Notes: generated by a model from the sequence alone, not told the origin. Numbered from the stretch's first letter, positions 6,961 to 15,381 are shown. The stretch is DNA of 23,830 nucleotides from an uncultured bacterium (GCA_949288685.1 CASELB010000048.1:1-23830), one strand, 5' to 3'. A program made the numbers and translations.

Positions 6961-7899
6961 TTACTCACTTCGTATATAATCTTTGAAATGCTGAATTTCA
7001 GCCCGGTTTCTCAATTTTTCGAGCGCTGCTGTCTCCAACTGCCTTATACGTTCTTTTGAAAAGCCAAGGTTCTGCCCTATTTGCTCCAATGTTTTATAAT
7101 CGGTATCATTTATTCCGAACCTGCATGACAAAATTTCTTTCTCCCGCTCGCTCAAATAACTCATTAATTCATCCATACCTTCAGTTAACATCTTATCTGA
7201 AGCTATTTTTTCCGGTGATTTATAGGAAGTATCAACTATATAATCTTCTACGGACAAATCTTCCGTCACGGGAGAATCAAGGCTGATAGGATCTTTAGAA
7301 AGAGCTGCATTGATTAATTTTAGCTTTTTCTTATCAAATCCGGTTATTACCATCATCTCCTCATCACTCGGCTCCCGTCCATGTTGAAAAGTAAACCTGG
7401 AAAACGCTTTCTTATACCTCCGTATCTTATCCTGCATATGCACAGGTATCCTGATTAATCGGGCGGTATTAGATATTGCCCGTATCATTGTCTGCTTTAC
7501 CCACCACGTAGCATAAGTTGAAAATTTGTAACCTTTTCTATAGTCAAATTTTTCAGCTGCCCTTATCAGTCCAAGCGCACCTTCCTGAACCAAGTCCATA
7601 AACAGTACCCCGTGACCGGTATACTTCTTTGCTATACTCACCACAAGCCGGAGATTAGCACTCACGAGTTTATGTTTTGCGCTCTCGCGTTCCTTACCTT
7701 TTCCCTCTCGTATCTGTTTTCCGAGCAGCATCTCTTCCTCCGACGAAATCATCTTTGTTCTGCCCACATCTTTGAGATACATTTGCAATAAATCATCTGA
7801 ATCCATTATTGAACTGAATGTTTTTACGTCATCATTTTCAATATTAAAATCTCTTTCGTAAATATACTCATCTTTCTCTCTTTTCATAGGAAATCCCAT
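6961..7899 (-). CDS. RNA polymerase sigma factor, RpoD/SigA family
   Basis: 312 residues. Region 1.2 (about 35-63, DLLQMYLKDVGRTKMI), region 2 (about 77-158, with ANLRLVVSIAKKY, DLVQEGALGLIRAAEKFDY and the promoter-melting FSTYATWWVKQTMIRAI), region 3 and region 4 (about 235-300, ending LGFSKERIRQLETAALEKLR) are all present. Region 1.1 is absent. The protein is therefore either a compact housekeeping sigma or a group 2 sigma like cyanobacterial SigB-SigE; the sequence alone does not settle which. The start is fixed by GGAGG seven bases before the ATG. It is divergent from the GH77-like gene, sharing a 127-base intergenic region with a 13-base palindrome, and ends at a strong hairpin. Confidence 0.92.
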   Translation of the reverse strand: MGFPMKREKDEYIYERDFNIENDDVKTFSSIMDSDDLLQMYLKDVGRTKMISSEEEMLLGKQIREGKGKERESAKHKLVSANLRLVVSIAKKYTGHGVLFMDLVQEGALGLIRAAEKFDYRKGYKFSTYATWWVKQTMIRAISNTARLIRIPVHMQDKIRRYKKAFSRFTFQHGREPSDEEMMVITGFDKKKLKLINAALSKDPISLDSPVTEDLSVEDYIVDTSYKSPEKIASDKMLTEGMDELMSYLSEREKEILSCRFGINDTDYKTLEQIGQNLGFSKERIRQLETAALEKLRNRAEIQHFKDYIRSE

Positions 7900-7957
7900 A
7901 TACTATCCTCCATAATCCCTACATCAATATTGACGAAAGAAGAGATAAAATGTTTCA

Positions 7958-8010
7958 TTTTGTAACAAAAAATCTAAATACTGGCAAAAAAAATTGTTTT
8001 AGCGTATTAA
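7958..8010 (+). promoter_or_regulatory. Palindrome and promoter before the GH77-like gene
   Basis: TTTTGTAACAAAA (7958-7970) is identical to 3303-3315. Twelve bases later comes CTGGCA (7981-7986), a possible -35, and after 18 bases TATTAA (8005-8010), a possible -10. The palindrome also lies 58 bases upstream of the divergent sigma-factor start, so it could act on both genes. Confidence 0.45.
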
Positions 8011-8026
8011 TATATCAGGGATTCTT

Positions 8027-10060
8027 ATGCGTGTAAATTGTATTAGCAACACTACATTTCAGAGACGATTAAAAAATAGTGAAGCCCGGGAAGTAAATAA
8101 ACTGCATCCGCAAATTCAAAATCTTCTTGGACACACCGGTCAAAATATTTTAATCGTACATGACGCGTGTTTGCCGGTCACTACAGGAAGTGACACCGGT
8201 ATCGGTTACCTATACAGCAAAGAAGGACTTAAATTTCTTAATGATATGAAAACACTTCTCGGTATTACAACCGTCGAAGTTCACCCACAGGGGGAATACA
8301 ATATTTCCCCTAAAAACCGTTTTTGCTGCCCGTACTCAGGCTCTGCACTTTCTCTCGGCTCTCACCTTATTCCGCCTGCCGAACTGATAAAACCTGAATA
8401 TGGCGCACTCCTTACAAACACAGAAGTACAATCTTTAATCAATAGTAATACCGCGGCTAATAAAGATAAGATTTTAAACTGGGAAAATATTTTACCTTTT
8501 AATTCTCCAAACGAAAAAATACTAAAGAAAGCGTTTGAACGATTCAAAGAACTACCGGCGAACTCACAGTTATCAAGTGAATTTAGAGAATTTTGCAGAC
8601 TTAACAACGATTGGTTAGAACCTCTTGGACTGTATCAAAGCCTTCTAAAAAAATATAAAACAACACTTAAGCACTGGGAAGAACAAGACAAACATCTCTA
8701 TAACCCTGATTATAACAATCCGGCAAAGCAAGAAAGACTAAATCGACTATTAACAGAGAACAGCAATGATATTGGTTTTTATAAATTTAAACAATTCTAC
8801 GCTGACAAATTTTTAAACAAATCCCAAAATGAATTAAAAAAAGCAGGACTAAAACTAACAGGCGATATGCTTATAGGGTTTAGCGAGGCAGAAGCATTTG
8901 CGTTTCCAAAAGCCTTTATGAAAGGGAAAGAAATTGGCTGGGGACTGCCGGCTCTGGATTATAATACAATTCTCAATCCTGACTCCCCGGCTGCAAAACT
9001 CCTTAAAAGAAAAACCGAACTTTTTGCCAGACGCTACAGCGGAAATATAAGATTTGATGTTGCATGGGCATATCTCAGTCCGGCGCTTGAAGATGCAAAA
9101 ACAGGAGATATTGAACGGCGTAGGCTCAATACAGACGCGCTGTTAAAAATGATTGAGGATACAATAAGAGAAGTAACAGGGAATAAATACAACGAAAAGA
9201 ACCTGCTTTATGAATTTGAAGCCTCAGAACAAGATTTTATACTCGATAATGAATACAGAAATTTTATAAAAAAACGGACTAAAGTTTATTCTATGCAATA
9301 CATGGATAAGCACTGGGGATATTTAGACGGATTTGTTAATCATCAGTGCTTTACCCCTGAATATCTGGTTGCAGGACTCGGAAATCAGGATGTTCTTCCG
9401 ATAAAAAATTTTGCAGAAATTAAAGATGTAGATTTTTCTAAACTAACAAAGGAAGAAAGTGTAAACATTCTTTGGAATATTTTTGGCGGAGACATTAAAC
9501 AATTTAATCATAAAGATAACTTTGAGTTTTATATCCAAAAATATACCGAATTGTGTCAGAAAAAGAAAGCTCAAATAAAAATTTTATCAAATACATACAA
9601 TATCCCGGAAGAAACATTATTAAACTCACCTGAAAAATTTGCACAGGCAAAAGCTGCAGAATCGTTTGCAGGGAAAAATACAATGTACTACTTTACTGAT
9701 GTTCTGGGAAGGAATATTGTTTTTGACGCAGATAGGCTAAACGGATACGAAAACTACAGATATAGAATTCAACCAAATTATATTGATGAATACACCCGGG
9801 CTGTATCCGAAGGTTTTGGCATAAATATGTTTGATATTTATGAAAAGAGATTTAAACTTATGGGACTCGACATCAAATACCCTGAACTATTTAAAAAAAT
9901 TCAAAAATATAAAAAAATAATTCAAGATACTAATCAGCCTAAAACCTGTATTAATAAATACATTTCAATAGTCGGCTGCGGCATAATATTTGCAGCTCTG
10001 CTATTTCTGGGAATTAAAAATACTAAAAAACAGCCGGCGAAAACAAACCGGCTGTCATAA
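8027..10060 (+). CDS. GH77-like (4-alpha-glucanotransferase family) protein with C-terminal membrane anchor
   Basis: 677 residues. Similarity to the amylomaltase/MalQ family is divergent but recognisable. PYSGSALSLGSHLI (about 102-115) resembles the GH77 sPYsgtS block, and IGWGLPALDYNTI (about 303-315) the GWGxPxxD segment. IRFDVAWAY (nucleophile candidate Asp344), LLYEFEAS (acid/base candidate Glu396) and LGNQDV (third Asp candidate, 455) keep the order and roughly 50-60-residue spacing of the GH77 triad. Activity on alpha-1,4-glucans is inferred. Unusually, the protein ends in one hydrophobic helix (about 643-664) and a basic tail, suggesting a C-terminal anchor. The N-terminus FQRRLKNSEAREVNKL resembles that of the 15451 protein. 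An AGGGA ribosome site precedes the ATG. The last codons overlap the terminator of the opposing operon. Confidence 0.7.
   Translation: MRVNCISNTTFQRRLKNSEAREVNKLHPQIQNLLGHTGQNILIVHDACLPVTTGSDTGIGYLYSKEGLKFLNDMKTLLGITTVEVHPQGEYNISPKNRFCCPYSGSALSLGSHLIPPAELIKPEYGALLTNTEVQSLINSNTAANKDKILNWENILPFNSPNEKILKKAFERFKELPANSQLSSEFREFCRLNNDWLEPLGLYQSLLKKYKTTLKHWEEQDKHLYNPDYNNPAKQERLNRLLTENSNDIGFYKFKQFYADKFLNKSQNELKKAGLKLTGDMLIGFSEAEAFAFPKAFMKGKEIGWGLPALDYNTILNPDSPAAKLLKRKTELFARRYSGNIRFDVAWAYLSPALEDAKTGDIERRRLNTDALLKMIEDTIREVTGNKYNEKNLLYEFEASEQDFILDNEYRNFIKKRTKVYSMQYMDKHWGYLDGFVNHQCFTPEYLVAGLGNQDVLPIKNFAEIKDVDFSKLTKEESVNILWNIFGGDIKQFNHKDNFEFYIQKYTELCQKKKAQIKILSNTYNIPEETLLNSPEKFAQAKAAESFAGKNTMYYFTDVLGRNIVFDADRLNGYENYRYRIQPNYIDEYTRAVSEGFGINMFDIYEKRFKLMGLDIKYPELFKKIQKYKKIIQDTNQPKTCINKYISIVGCGIIFAALLFLGIKNTKKQPAKTNRLS
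10024..10055 (-). terminator. Terminator of the OmpH operon, inside the opposing GH77-like gene
   Basis: A perfect 8-bp stem ACAGCCGG/CCGGCTGT (10030-10037, 10048-10055) with a ten-base loop is followed, on the minus strand, by TTTTTT (10029-10024 or so). It lies within the last codons of the plus-strand GH77-like gene. Confidence 0.72.
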
Positions 10061-10075
10061 ACGGTTAAATTAAAA

Positions 10076-10549
10076 CTATCTTATATACTGGCTGATTGAT
10101 GTTGTTATATCCGTACCGCCAAACAAAACAGAGCTCTTTGATAAAATCAAATTATACCCTTCTGCTTTTGCTCTCTGTGCAATAACTGTATTTATATTTC
10201 CTTCTATCTTTTTCAGTTTTTGGTTATACGCCATTTGCATAGTTTTTCTTTTTGCATTGAGTTCTCTGTCATATCTGTCTGTCATTTGTTTCTTTTTCAA
10301 GGCATCAGTTTGTTTATTTACATCATTCCGCGCCATTTGAATATACTTTTCAAGTTCTTCTTTGTTCTTAAGCTGCTCATCTTTAAGAGCTTTAACCTGT
10401 TGAGAATTAGATACTATCTTGGCAACATCAACAACAGCGACTTTAAAGTTGACCGGGATGTCTGAAATTGCCATATTATTAGCACCTATACCAACACCCA
10501 ATCCCAAAGCAAAGCACGCCACAAAAATTTTCGTTAAACTCTTTTTCAT
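10076..10549 (-). CDS. OmpH/Skp family periplasmic chaperone
   Basis: 157 residues, the usual size. An N-terminal signal peptide (MKKSLTKIFVACFALGLGVGIGA, about 1-23) is followed by the short strand VAVVDVAKIV typical of OmpH/Skp, then a long basic-acidic coiled coil (about 50-125) and the closing segment AKAEGYNLILSKSSVLFGGTDIT. In proteobacteria Skp forms a trimer that holds unfolded outer-membrane proteins in the periplasm; the same role is inferred. Its ATG overlaps the GH57 stop (TAATG), so translation is coupled. It is the last gene of a three-gene operon. Confidence 0.9.
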   Translation of the reverse strand: MKKSLTKIFVACFALGLGVGIGANNMAISDIPVNFKVAVVDVAKIVSNSQQVKALKDEQLKNKEELEKYIQMARNDVNKQTDALKKKQMTDRYDRELNAKRKTMQMAYNQKLKKIEGNINTVIAQRAKAEGYNLILSKSSVLFGGTDITTSISQYIR

Positions 10550-13053
10550 TATTTATCCTCCTCAGACTCATTGTTTATTGCGTTTACCAGAGCTTTATTA
10601 AACATCTGCTCATAAAATTCCGTATTAATATTCAATCGTTTACCAACTTCGAACAACATACTGATAAAATCTTTATCTAAAGTATAATCAATATGTGAGA
10701 GAATTTCGTCAAACGAACTTACTATTTTACTGAAATAAATACTTTGTGCATCAGATATATCAACCTGCAATTCCATATCTTCAATATTACTTAACAGTTC
10801 AAGCGTAGCTTCCGCCTGCTGTATTTCAAGAGAGTACGCAAGTCTTGCAACACTCTGTGCAACTTTTTTAGAAAATATCTTGTTAGTCTCTGTCTTATCA
10901 ATATTAATACCAAGCTGTTTAGATTCAAAATTAATATCCATGGCTTTTTGTATCGCTTCGAAAGACGGATTTTTAGAATTTTCAAATAATGCATTAAACT
11001 GCTTTGCAAGTACATACTGCGCAACCAGCTTAAACTCAACAGGAGGTTCAAGCCCGAGTGCCTGAAGTTGATAAATAGAGCCTTTGCTTTCAGAATACAA
11101 TGTCTCATACGTATTTGCAAACGATTCCATTCTATCTTTCAGCAGTGTATCAAGCAGTTTCTTTCTGGCTTCTATAAAGATATCTTTTAATGTAAAATAT
11201 TCTTCTCCGAAGTACTTATCAATCAGCCTTAAAATTTCCGTAACAGGCGAAGTTAAATAAGTTTTGATAAGTTCTTTTCGTATATCGGTAAATTCATCAG
11301 TATACCCTGAAATTGCACAATGAAAATCACCGTCAGAAAACTGTAACAGCGCAAATATCATATTTAACCGTTCACGTGTAATTTGGGATTCTATCTCAAT
11401 ATTACCGATTAATAATTGTGAATCAGCCTTAGAAATCTTTTTGTAAGAGTTTTGTTTTATTTTATAACTGTATACTATTTCTTCATCGTCAACATCACGA
11501 TACATAGAAGAAACAGCCCATAAACTTACAATTTGTTTAGGGGTAACAATAGACGGGCGGACAAACTTTTCAAAAATGTCCCTGCCGTTTCCAAACTCCG
11601 GAATATTACTTTTGGCATTAGACAAAATTTCTAAGAACGGCGTTTCAAAATCTTTTTTACTAAAGAATTTTAAAAGCTGTAAGACTCTTGCCGCATACTT
11701 CATAATTTGTACGGTTTCAATACCGGAGATTTCAGAGAAAAACCAACCGCAGCTTGTATACATAAGCATTGCGTGCCGTTGTATTTCAAGCAGCTTCATA
11801 CCTTTTACTTTCATATCATTATCAAGTTCAGACAAAAAGTACTCTTCTTGGAATTTTTTGACATTAGTTTCACTTCTGTCAAGAATAACATTAATATAAT
11901 TTTCTCTTGCCTCTTTAGGATTTTTAAAGTATTTTTTAGCGTGATTTTTATAAATTGTAACTGTTTCATCTCTTAAAAAGTCAAGGGCTTCTCTTAGCGG
12001 TTTACGCCATTTTTGGTTCCAACCCGGATGCCCGCCGGTTGAACAACCGCAATCTTCGCACCAGCGCCCTACCCCATGGAAGCAGCTCCATGAAGATACC
12101 GGTTTAATATCAACAACCCAGTTACTTCTGTATTTTTCAAGATATTCACCGTAATTAGTAACCTTAAAACCTGCATCTTTAACTTTAAGTTTGAAAGCAT
12201 ACGAAAGCCCCATATCACCAAATTTTGTATGATGCCCGTAACTCTCGCCATCTGTCGCAATATTAACAATCTGCGGATAATCTCTTAAATCTGAAATACC
12301 GTCAGAAAGTCGTTTTACAAATTTATTACCGTCTTTTAGTATTTCATCAAAAGCTACGGAACGGGAAATAGCACCGTCATAAAAGAACAAATCAATATAC
12401 TTACCCGGTGCAGATTTTATATAATACCGGTAAGAACGGGCAGGATCAATATTTCCCCAGCTTACATCAACCCAATCTTTATCACCCTCTTTTTTCACTT
12501 TCTGCGCCTGAAAAGGAGAAAGAATTGTAAATTTTATCCCGTTTTCTGCCAGAACCCTTAAAGTATCATCATCAACGGCTGTTTCAGCAAGCCACATACC
12601 TTCAGGAAGGCGCCCGAATCTGTATTCAAAATCTTTTATCCCCCATTTAACCTGAGTTTGTTTATCGCGTTCATTTGCAAGCGGCATAATCATGTGGTTA
12701 TAAACCTGCGCTATTGCATTACCGTGACCGTTATGTTTTTTAATACTTGTAATATCAGCCTTAATAATCCGCTCGTAAGTTAACGGAGCATACTCTTCCA
12801 TCCAGGATAAAAGCGTAGGACCGAAATTAAAACTCATATATTCATAATTATTGACAACATCCAAGATACGGCTTTTACTGTCAACAATCTTAGATACAGA
12901 ATTAGGATTATAACATTCTTTACACACCCTTTCATTCCAATCGTGGCAAGGAGCGGCACTTTCTTGCAACTCAATAGCTTCCAGCCACGGATTTTCTCTG
13001 GGCGGTTGATAGAAATGACCATGGATGGTCAAAAAAACATCATTTTTAGGCAT
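10549..13053 (-). CDS. Glycoside hydrolase family 57 protein with DUF3536 domain
   Basis: 834 residues. The N-terminal GH57 catalytic region opens with HGHFYQPPRENPWLEAIE (about 11-28, equivalent of the HQP motif). It includes GMWLAETAVDDDTL (about 152-165), TDGESYGHH (267-275; Glu270 is the nucleophile candidate) and a GVGRWCEDCGCSTGGH block (about 327-342) characteristic of the DUF3536 subfamily. The rest, about 480 residues, is DUF3536 of unknown function. GH57 enzymes act on alpha-glucans (amylase, branching or transferase activity), so glycogen metabolism is likely, but the exact reaction is not known for this subfamily. There is no signal peptide, so a cytoplasmic location is inferred. 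TGGAG precedes the ATG. It lies between two genes for exported proteins in one operon. Confidence 0.93.
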   Translation of the reverse strand: MPKNDVFLTIHGHFYQPPRENPWLEAIELQESAAPCHDWNERVCKECYNPNSVSKIVDSKSRILDVVNNYEYMSFNFGPTLLSWMEEYAPLTYERIIKADITSIKKHNGHGNAIAQVYNHMIMPLANERDKQTQVKWGIKDFEYRFGRLPEGMWLAETAVDDDTLRVLAENGIKFTILSPFQAQKVKKEGDKDWVDVSWGNIDPARSYRYYIKSAPGKYIDLFFYDGAISRSVAFDEILKDGNKFVKRLSDGISDLRDYPQIVNIATDGESYGHHTKFGDMGLSYAFKLKVKDAGFKVTNYGEYLEKYRSNWVVDIKPVSSWSCFHGVGRWCEDCGCSTGGHPGWNQKWRKPLREALDFLRDETVTIYKNHAKKYFKNPKEARENYINVILDRSETNVKKFQEEYFLSELDNDMKVKGMKLLEIQRHAMLMYTSCGWFFSEISGIETVQIMKYAARVLQLLKFFSKKDFETPFLEILSNAKSNIPEFGNGRDIFEKFVRPSIVTPKQIVSLWAVSSMYRDVDDEEIVYSYKIKQNSYKKISKADSQLLIGNIEIESQITRERLNMIFALLQFSDGDFHCAISGYTDEFTDIRKELIKTYLTSPVTEILRLIDKYFGEEYFTLKDIFIEARKKLLDTLLKDRMESFANTYETLYSESKGSIYQLQALGLEPPVEFKLVAQYVLAKQFNALFENSKNPSFEAIQKAMDINFESKQLGINIDKTETNKIFSKKVAQSVARLAYSLEIQQAEATLELLSNIEDMELQVDISDAQSIYFSKIVSSFDEILSHIDYTLDKDFISMLFEVGKRLNINTEFYEQMFNKALVNAINNESEEDK

Positions 13054-13064
13054 ACTAACTCCAG

Positions 13065-13544
13065 TTATTTCTTAATACTCTCCATAGAAAGAACATCTAC
13101 CCACGGATCACCGAGTGCCGTAGAAAATACTTTACCTACAATTTTTACGGAATCTTTAGACTTAAGCTCTATAAATTTTTGCGCATCTTCTCTTTTCATA
13201 AATAATTTTAATTCCGACAGCGGAATATCATGTACGGTATCTTCTCTAAAGACCATAAAACTAATATACTCTTCCGTTTTACGTAATGCCGGAGGATAAT
13301 CCAGCCCTACCGTTGAGAATTTATCAAAACTTGCATTCATAACAACCGTTTTATTAAGATAAGCCCCCGGATTTGCAACCAGCGCAAGCGGTGTAACCCT
13401 AAGAGCATCCGCAGGAACCACAACCTTTACCGCGGGAGCCTCATCCGCAGCCTTTGTCGCAACAGGTTCAGACAAAACAGGAGTTTGAACAGCTACCCCC
13501 AAAATTAATAACAACAATAATATATATCTATTAGTTCTCTTCAT
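13065..13544 (-). CDS. Small exported protein, possibly OB-fold
   Basis: 159 residues, not assigned to a named family. A clear signal peptide (basic MKRTNRY, then a Leu/Ile-rich core; cleavage likely near residues 25-27) is followed by a Pro/Ala/Val-rich linker. The domain from about residue 50 reads like a small beta-barrel: strand NKTVVMNASFDKF, strand EYISFMVFRED, helix REDAQKFIEL, strand KDSVKIVGKVFS, then DPWVDVLSMES. This pattern resembles bacterial OB-fold domains; that assignment is an inference. It is the first gene of the operon with GH57 and ompH (11 bases to the GH57 start), with GAGGAG before its ATG and an extended -10 promoter upstream. Confidence 0.75.
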   Translation of the reverse strand: MKRTNRYILLLLLILGVAVQTPVLSEPVATKAADEAPAVKVVVPADALRVTPLALVANPGAYLNKTVVMNASFDKFSTVGLDYPPALRKTEEYISFMVFREDTVHDIPLSELKLFMKREDAQKFIELKSKDSVKIVGKVFSTALGDPWVDVLSMESIKK

Positions 13545-13568
13545 ATTTAACTCCTCTATACAAGTTAC

Positions 13569-13596
13569 ATTGTAGCATAAATTTTTTTATTTGTAA
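13569..13596 (-). promoter_or_regulatory. Promoter of the OB-fold/GH57/ompH operon
   Basis: On the minus strand TTACAA (13596-13591) and TACAAT (13574-13569) are separated by 16 bases, and TGC directly precedes the -10, making it an extended -10. About 24 bases of leader with GAGGAG follow. Confidence 0.6.
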
Positions 13597-13634
13597 TGCA
13601 CAACTTATTAAAAATAAATATATGTTTGTAGTAA

Positions 13635-13640
13635 TATATT
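13635..13640 (+). promoter_or_regulatory. -10 box of uppS, six bases from the ATG
   Basis: TATATT is followed by CTTATT and the ATG at 13647. No Shine-Dalgarno and no clear -35 are seen. Its geometry is the same as at the DUF3326, mlaD and S41 peptidase genes, suggesting a leaderless mRNA. Confidence 0.42.
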
Positions 13641-13646
13641 CTTATT

Positions 13647-14390
13647 ATGGTAGTATTGGAAAATAAACAAGAGATAGCGTCAGATATAATAAAGAAAACC
13701 GGCTTCAAACACGCAGCCATAATTATGGACGGAAACAGACGCTGGGCTAAACATAAACACCTTCCGTCCGCAATAGGACACAAAGAGGGCGTAAAGGCTT
13801 TAAAAAAGACTATAAAAGCTGCAGATGATTTGGGAATAAAATATCTTACAGTTTATGCTTTTTCAACAGAGAATTGGCATCGTTCACAAGAAGAGGTAAA
13901 TTTTCTAATGGATTTACTTGCCAGCACCTTAAAAAATGAACTTGATGAAATGCATGAAAACGGTGTTGTTATAAATTTTATCGGAGATACAAACGCTTTA
14001 AACAGCAACTTGAAAAAAGTTATTGATAACGCAATAAAAAAGACTCAAAATAACACCGGAGTAAGGTTACAAATAGCTTTCAATTACGGAGCAAGAGCAG
14101 AACTGCTGCACGCCTTCAAGTCACTGGCAAATAAAATCAAACAAGGAGAATTAACATCGGCTAATTTAACAGAAGATGATATTTCTAATGTACTTTATAC
14201 ATCCGGAATTCCTGACCCCGACTTACTTATCCGAACAGGCGGAGAAATGCGTGTTTCAAACTACCTTTTATGGCAAATTGCCTATTCTGAAATTTATATT
14301 ACCGAAAAATTCTGGCCGGAATTTGACAAAGATGCTCTTTGCGACGCAATTATAGAATTTGGGACGCGAAATCGCCGCTGGGGTGGTTAA
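13647..14390 (+). CDS. uppS: Isoprenyl transferase (undecaprenyl diphosphate synthase)
   Basis: 247 residues, normal length. It adds isopentenyl diphosphate units in cis to make the C55 lipid carrier for peptidoglycan and polysaccharide synthesis. The catalytic IIMDGNRRWA (Asp28) is intact, as are GHKEG, the TVYAFSTENW stretch (about 68-78), the INFIGD strand, FNYGAR, and the C-terminal PDPDLLIRTGGEMRVSNYLLWQ with the EFWP-like EKFWPEF. The end RNRRWGG is family-typical. There is no Shine-Dalgarno at the ATG; a TATATT lies six bases upstream. rdgB starts five bases after the stop, so the two form an operon. Confidence 0.95.
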   Translation: MVVLENKQEIASDIIKKTGFKHAAIIMDGNRRWAKHKHLPSAIGHKEGVKALKKTIKAADDLGIKYLTVYAFSTENWHRSQEEVNFLMDLLASTLKNELDEMHENGVVINFIGDTNALNSNLKKVIDNAIKKTQNNTGVRLQIAFNYGARAELLHAFKSLANKIKQGELTSANLTEDDISNVLYTSGIPDPDLLIRTGGEMRVSNYLLWQIAYSEIYITEKFWPEFDKDALCDAIIEFGTRNRRWGG

Positions 14391-14395
14391 TATTT

Positions 14396-14968
14396 ATGGA
14401 AATAGTATTTGCAACTAATAATATAAATAAACTCAAAGAAGTAAATGAGATAGCGGAAGGCAGCGGTATAAGTTTTATCTTACCGCCAGAAGGTTTTAAT
14501 CCAGAAGAAACAGGCAGTACTTTTGCAGAAAACTCCTATATTAAAGCTGCAGCAGCAGCGAAATTGTCAGGGAAAGTATCTCTTGCAGACGATTCAGGGC
14601 TTTGCGTCGAAGCCTTAAACGGAGCCCCTGGGCTTTATTCAGCAAGATATGCAGAAACCCGGACTCTAAGAATAGAAAGATTATTAAAAGAGCTGTCAAA
14701 CATCTCTAACAGGAATGCACAATTTATTTGCTGTATGACGTTAGTTTCACCGGACGGACAAGTTCTAAACCGGACAACAGGGTTTTGCAAAGGACATATT
14801 ACAAATGCCCCTCACGGAAACAACGGTTTCGGCTATGACCCTGTTTTTGTTCCTGAAAATTACAATATTACAATTGCTGAAATGAATGAGACGGATAAAA
14901 ACAACATCTCACACCGCGGAAACGCATTACGCCAAATGATTAACTATATATTAAACACTAACCTTTAA
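14396..14968 (+). CDS. rdgB: dITP/XTP pyrophosphatase (RdgB/HAM1 family)
   Basis: 190 residues, usual size. It hydrolyses non-canonical purine triphosphates (dITP, XTP) to monophosphates and so keeps them out of DNA. Key motifs are FATNNINKLKEV (5-16), LADDSGLCVEALNGAPGLYSAR (63-84, metal and base contacts), NNGFGYDPVF (about 141-150) and SHRGNAL near the C-terminus. An open frame extends upstream to 14339 inside uppS, but homologues begin MxIVFATxN, which fixes the start at 14396. GGGGTGG in the end of uppS serves as ribosome site. Its last 11 bases overlap the convergent small gene at 14958. Confidence 0.95.
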   Translation: MEIVFATNNINKLKEVNEIAEGSGISFILPPEGFNPEETGSTFAENSYIKAAAAAKLSGKVSLADDSGLCVEALNGAPGLYSARYAETRTLRIERLLKELSNISNRNAQFICCMTLVSPDGQVLNRTTGFCKGHITNAPHGNNGFGYDPVFVPENYNITIAEMNETDKNNISHRGNALRQMINYILNTNL

Positions 14969-15200
14969 AATAATCACAGATTCTCTTTTCACCAAAGGGC
15001 ATAACAGCTCTTAGCTTATCTGCTATTTTGGACACGGCAGGCTCGGAAAGTTTTTTTAATTCATCTTTTAGAATTGCCTTCTCTAAAATAGCCTTATTAT
15101 ACAATTCCGCACATACCGGCGAAATCTCTGCCGCATCTTTTAGCTTTTCGATTTGATGCTCTTTTTCCTGAATTTTTTGTTGCAGTTCAATCTTATTCAC
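14958..15200 (-). CDS. Small helical protein of unknown function
   Basis: 80 residues from a GTG start, which has GAGGT eight bases upstream and an extended -10 promoter (TGC-TATACT) just before. The first half is a likely coiled coil (MNKIELQQKIQEKEHQIEKL), followed by charged helices and a C-terminal GEKRICDYFKG. It is not recognised. Good translation and transcription signals support a real gene despite its size. It overlaps rdgB tail-to-tail by 11 bases, so the two transcripts are partly antisense at their 3' ends. Confidence 0.65.
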   Translation of the reverse strand: MNKIELQQKIQEKEHQIEKLKDAAEISPVCAELYNKAILEKAILKDELKKLSEPAVSKIADKLRAVMPFGEKRICDYFKG

Positions 15201-15217
15201 GTCTTTACCTCATAAAA

Positions 15218-15226
15218 AGTATAGCA
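15218..15226 (-). promoter_or_regulatory. Extended -10 promoter of the 80-aa gene
   Basis: On the minus strand TGC-TATACT (15226-15218) lies about 17 bases before the GTG at 15200. No clear -35 is seen. Confidence 0.5.
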
Positions 15227-15307
15227 AACTATATATAAAAAATAATCACTCTTTTAGTCGATTATTTGGGCAGATTAATAAAGTATATACTATATATAGC
15301 CTATATT

Positions 15308-15323
15308 AAGTTTTGTTAACAAA
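15308..15323. promoter_or_regulatory. Palindrome TTTGTTAACAAA, candidate operator
   Basis: AAGTTTTGTTAACAAA differs by one inserted T from AAGTTTTGTAACAAA at 3300-3314. The core TTTGTTAACAAA is perfectly self-complementary. Here it lies about 60 bases upstream of the -35, not 12, so any role would need a different geometry. Confidence 0.35.
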
Positions 15324-15381
15324 GCGAAAATCCTTAATTATCAGATATTTGCGTCATTTTATTAAATCATATTTTAAATTT

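Noticed and set aside
7982..7999. Sigma-54-like promoter (TGGCA followed by TTGTT) before the GH77-like gene
   Set aside because: The GG to TG/GC spacing does not fit the -24/-12 rule, and the cyanobacterial lineage generally lacks sigma-54. A sigma-70 type -35/-10 reading fits better.
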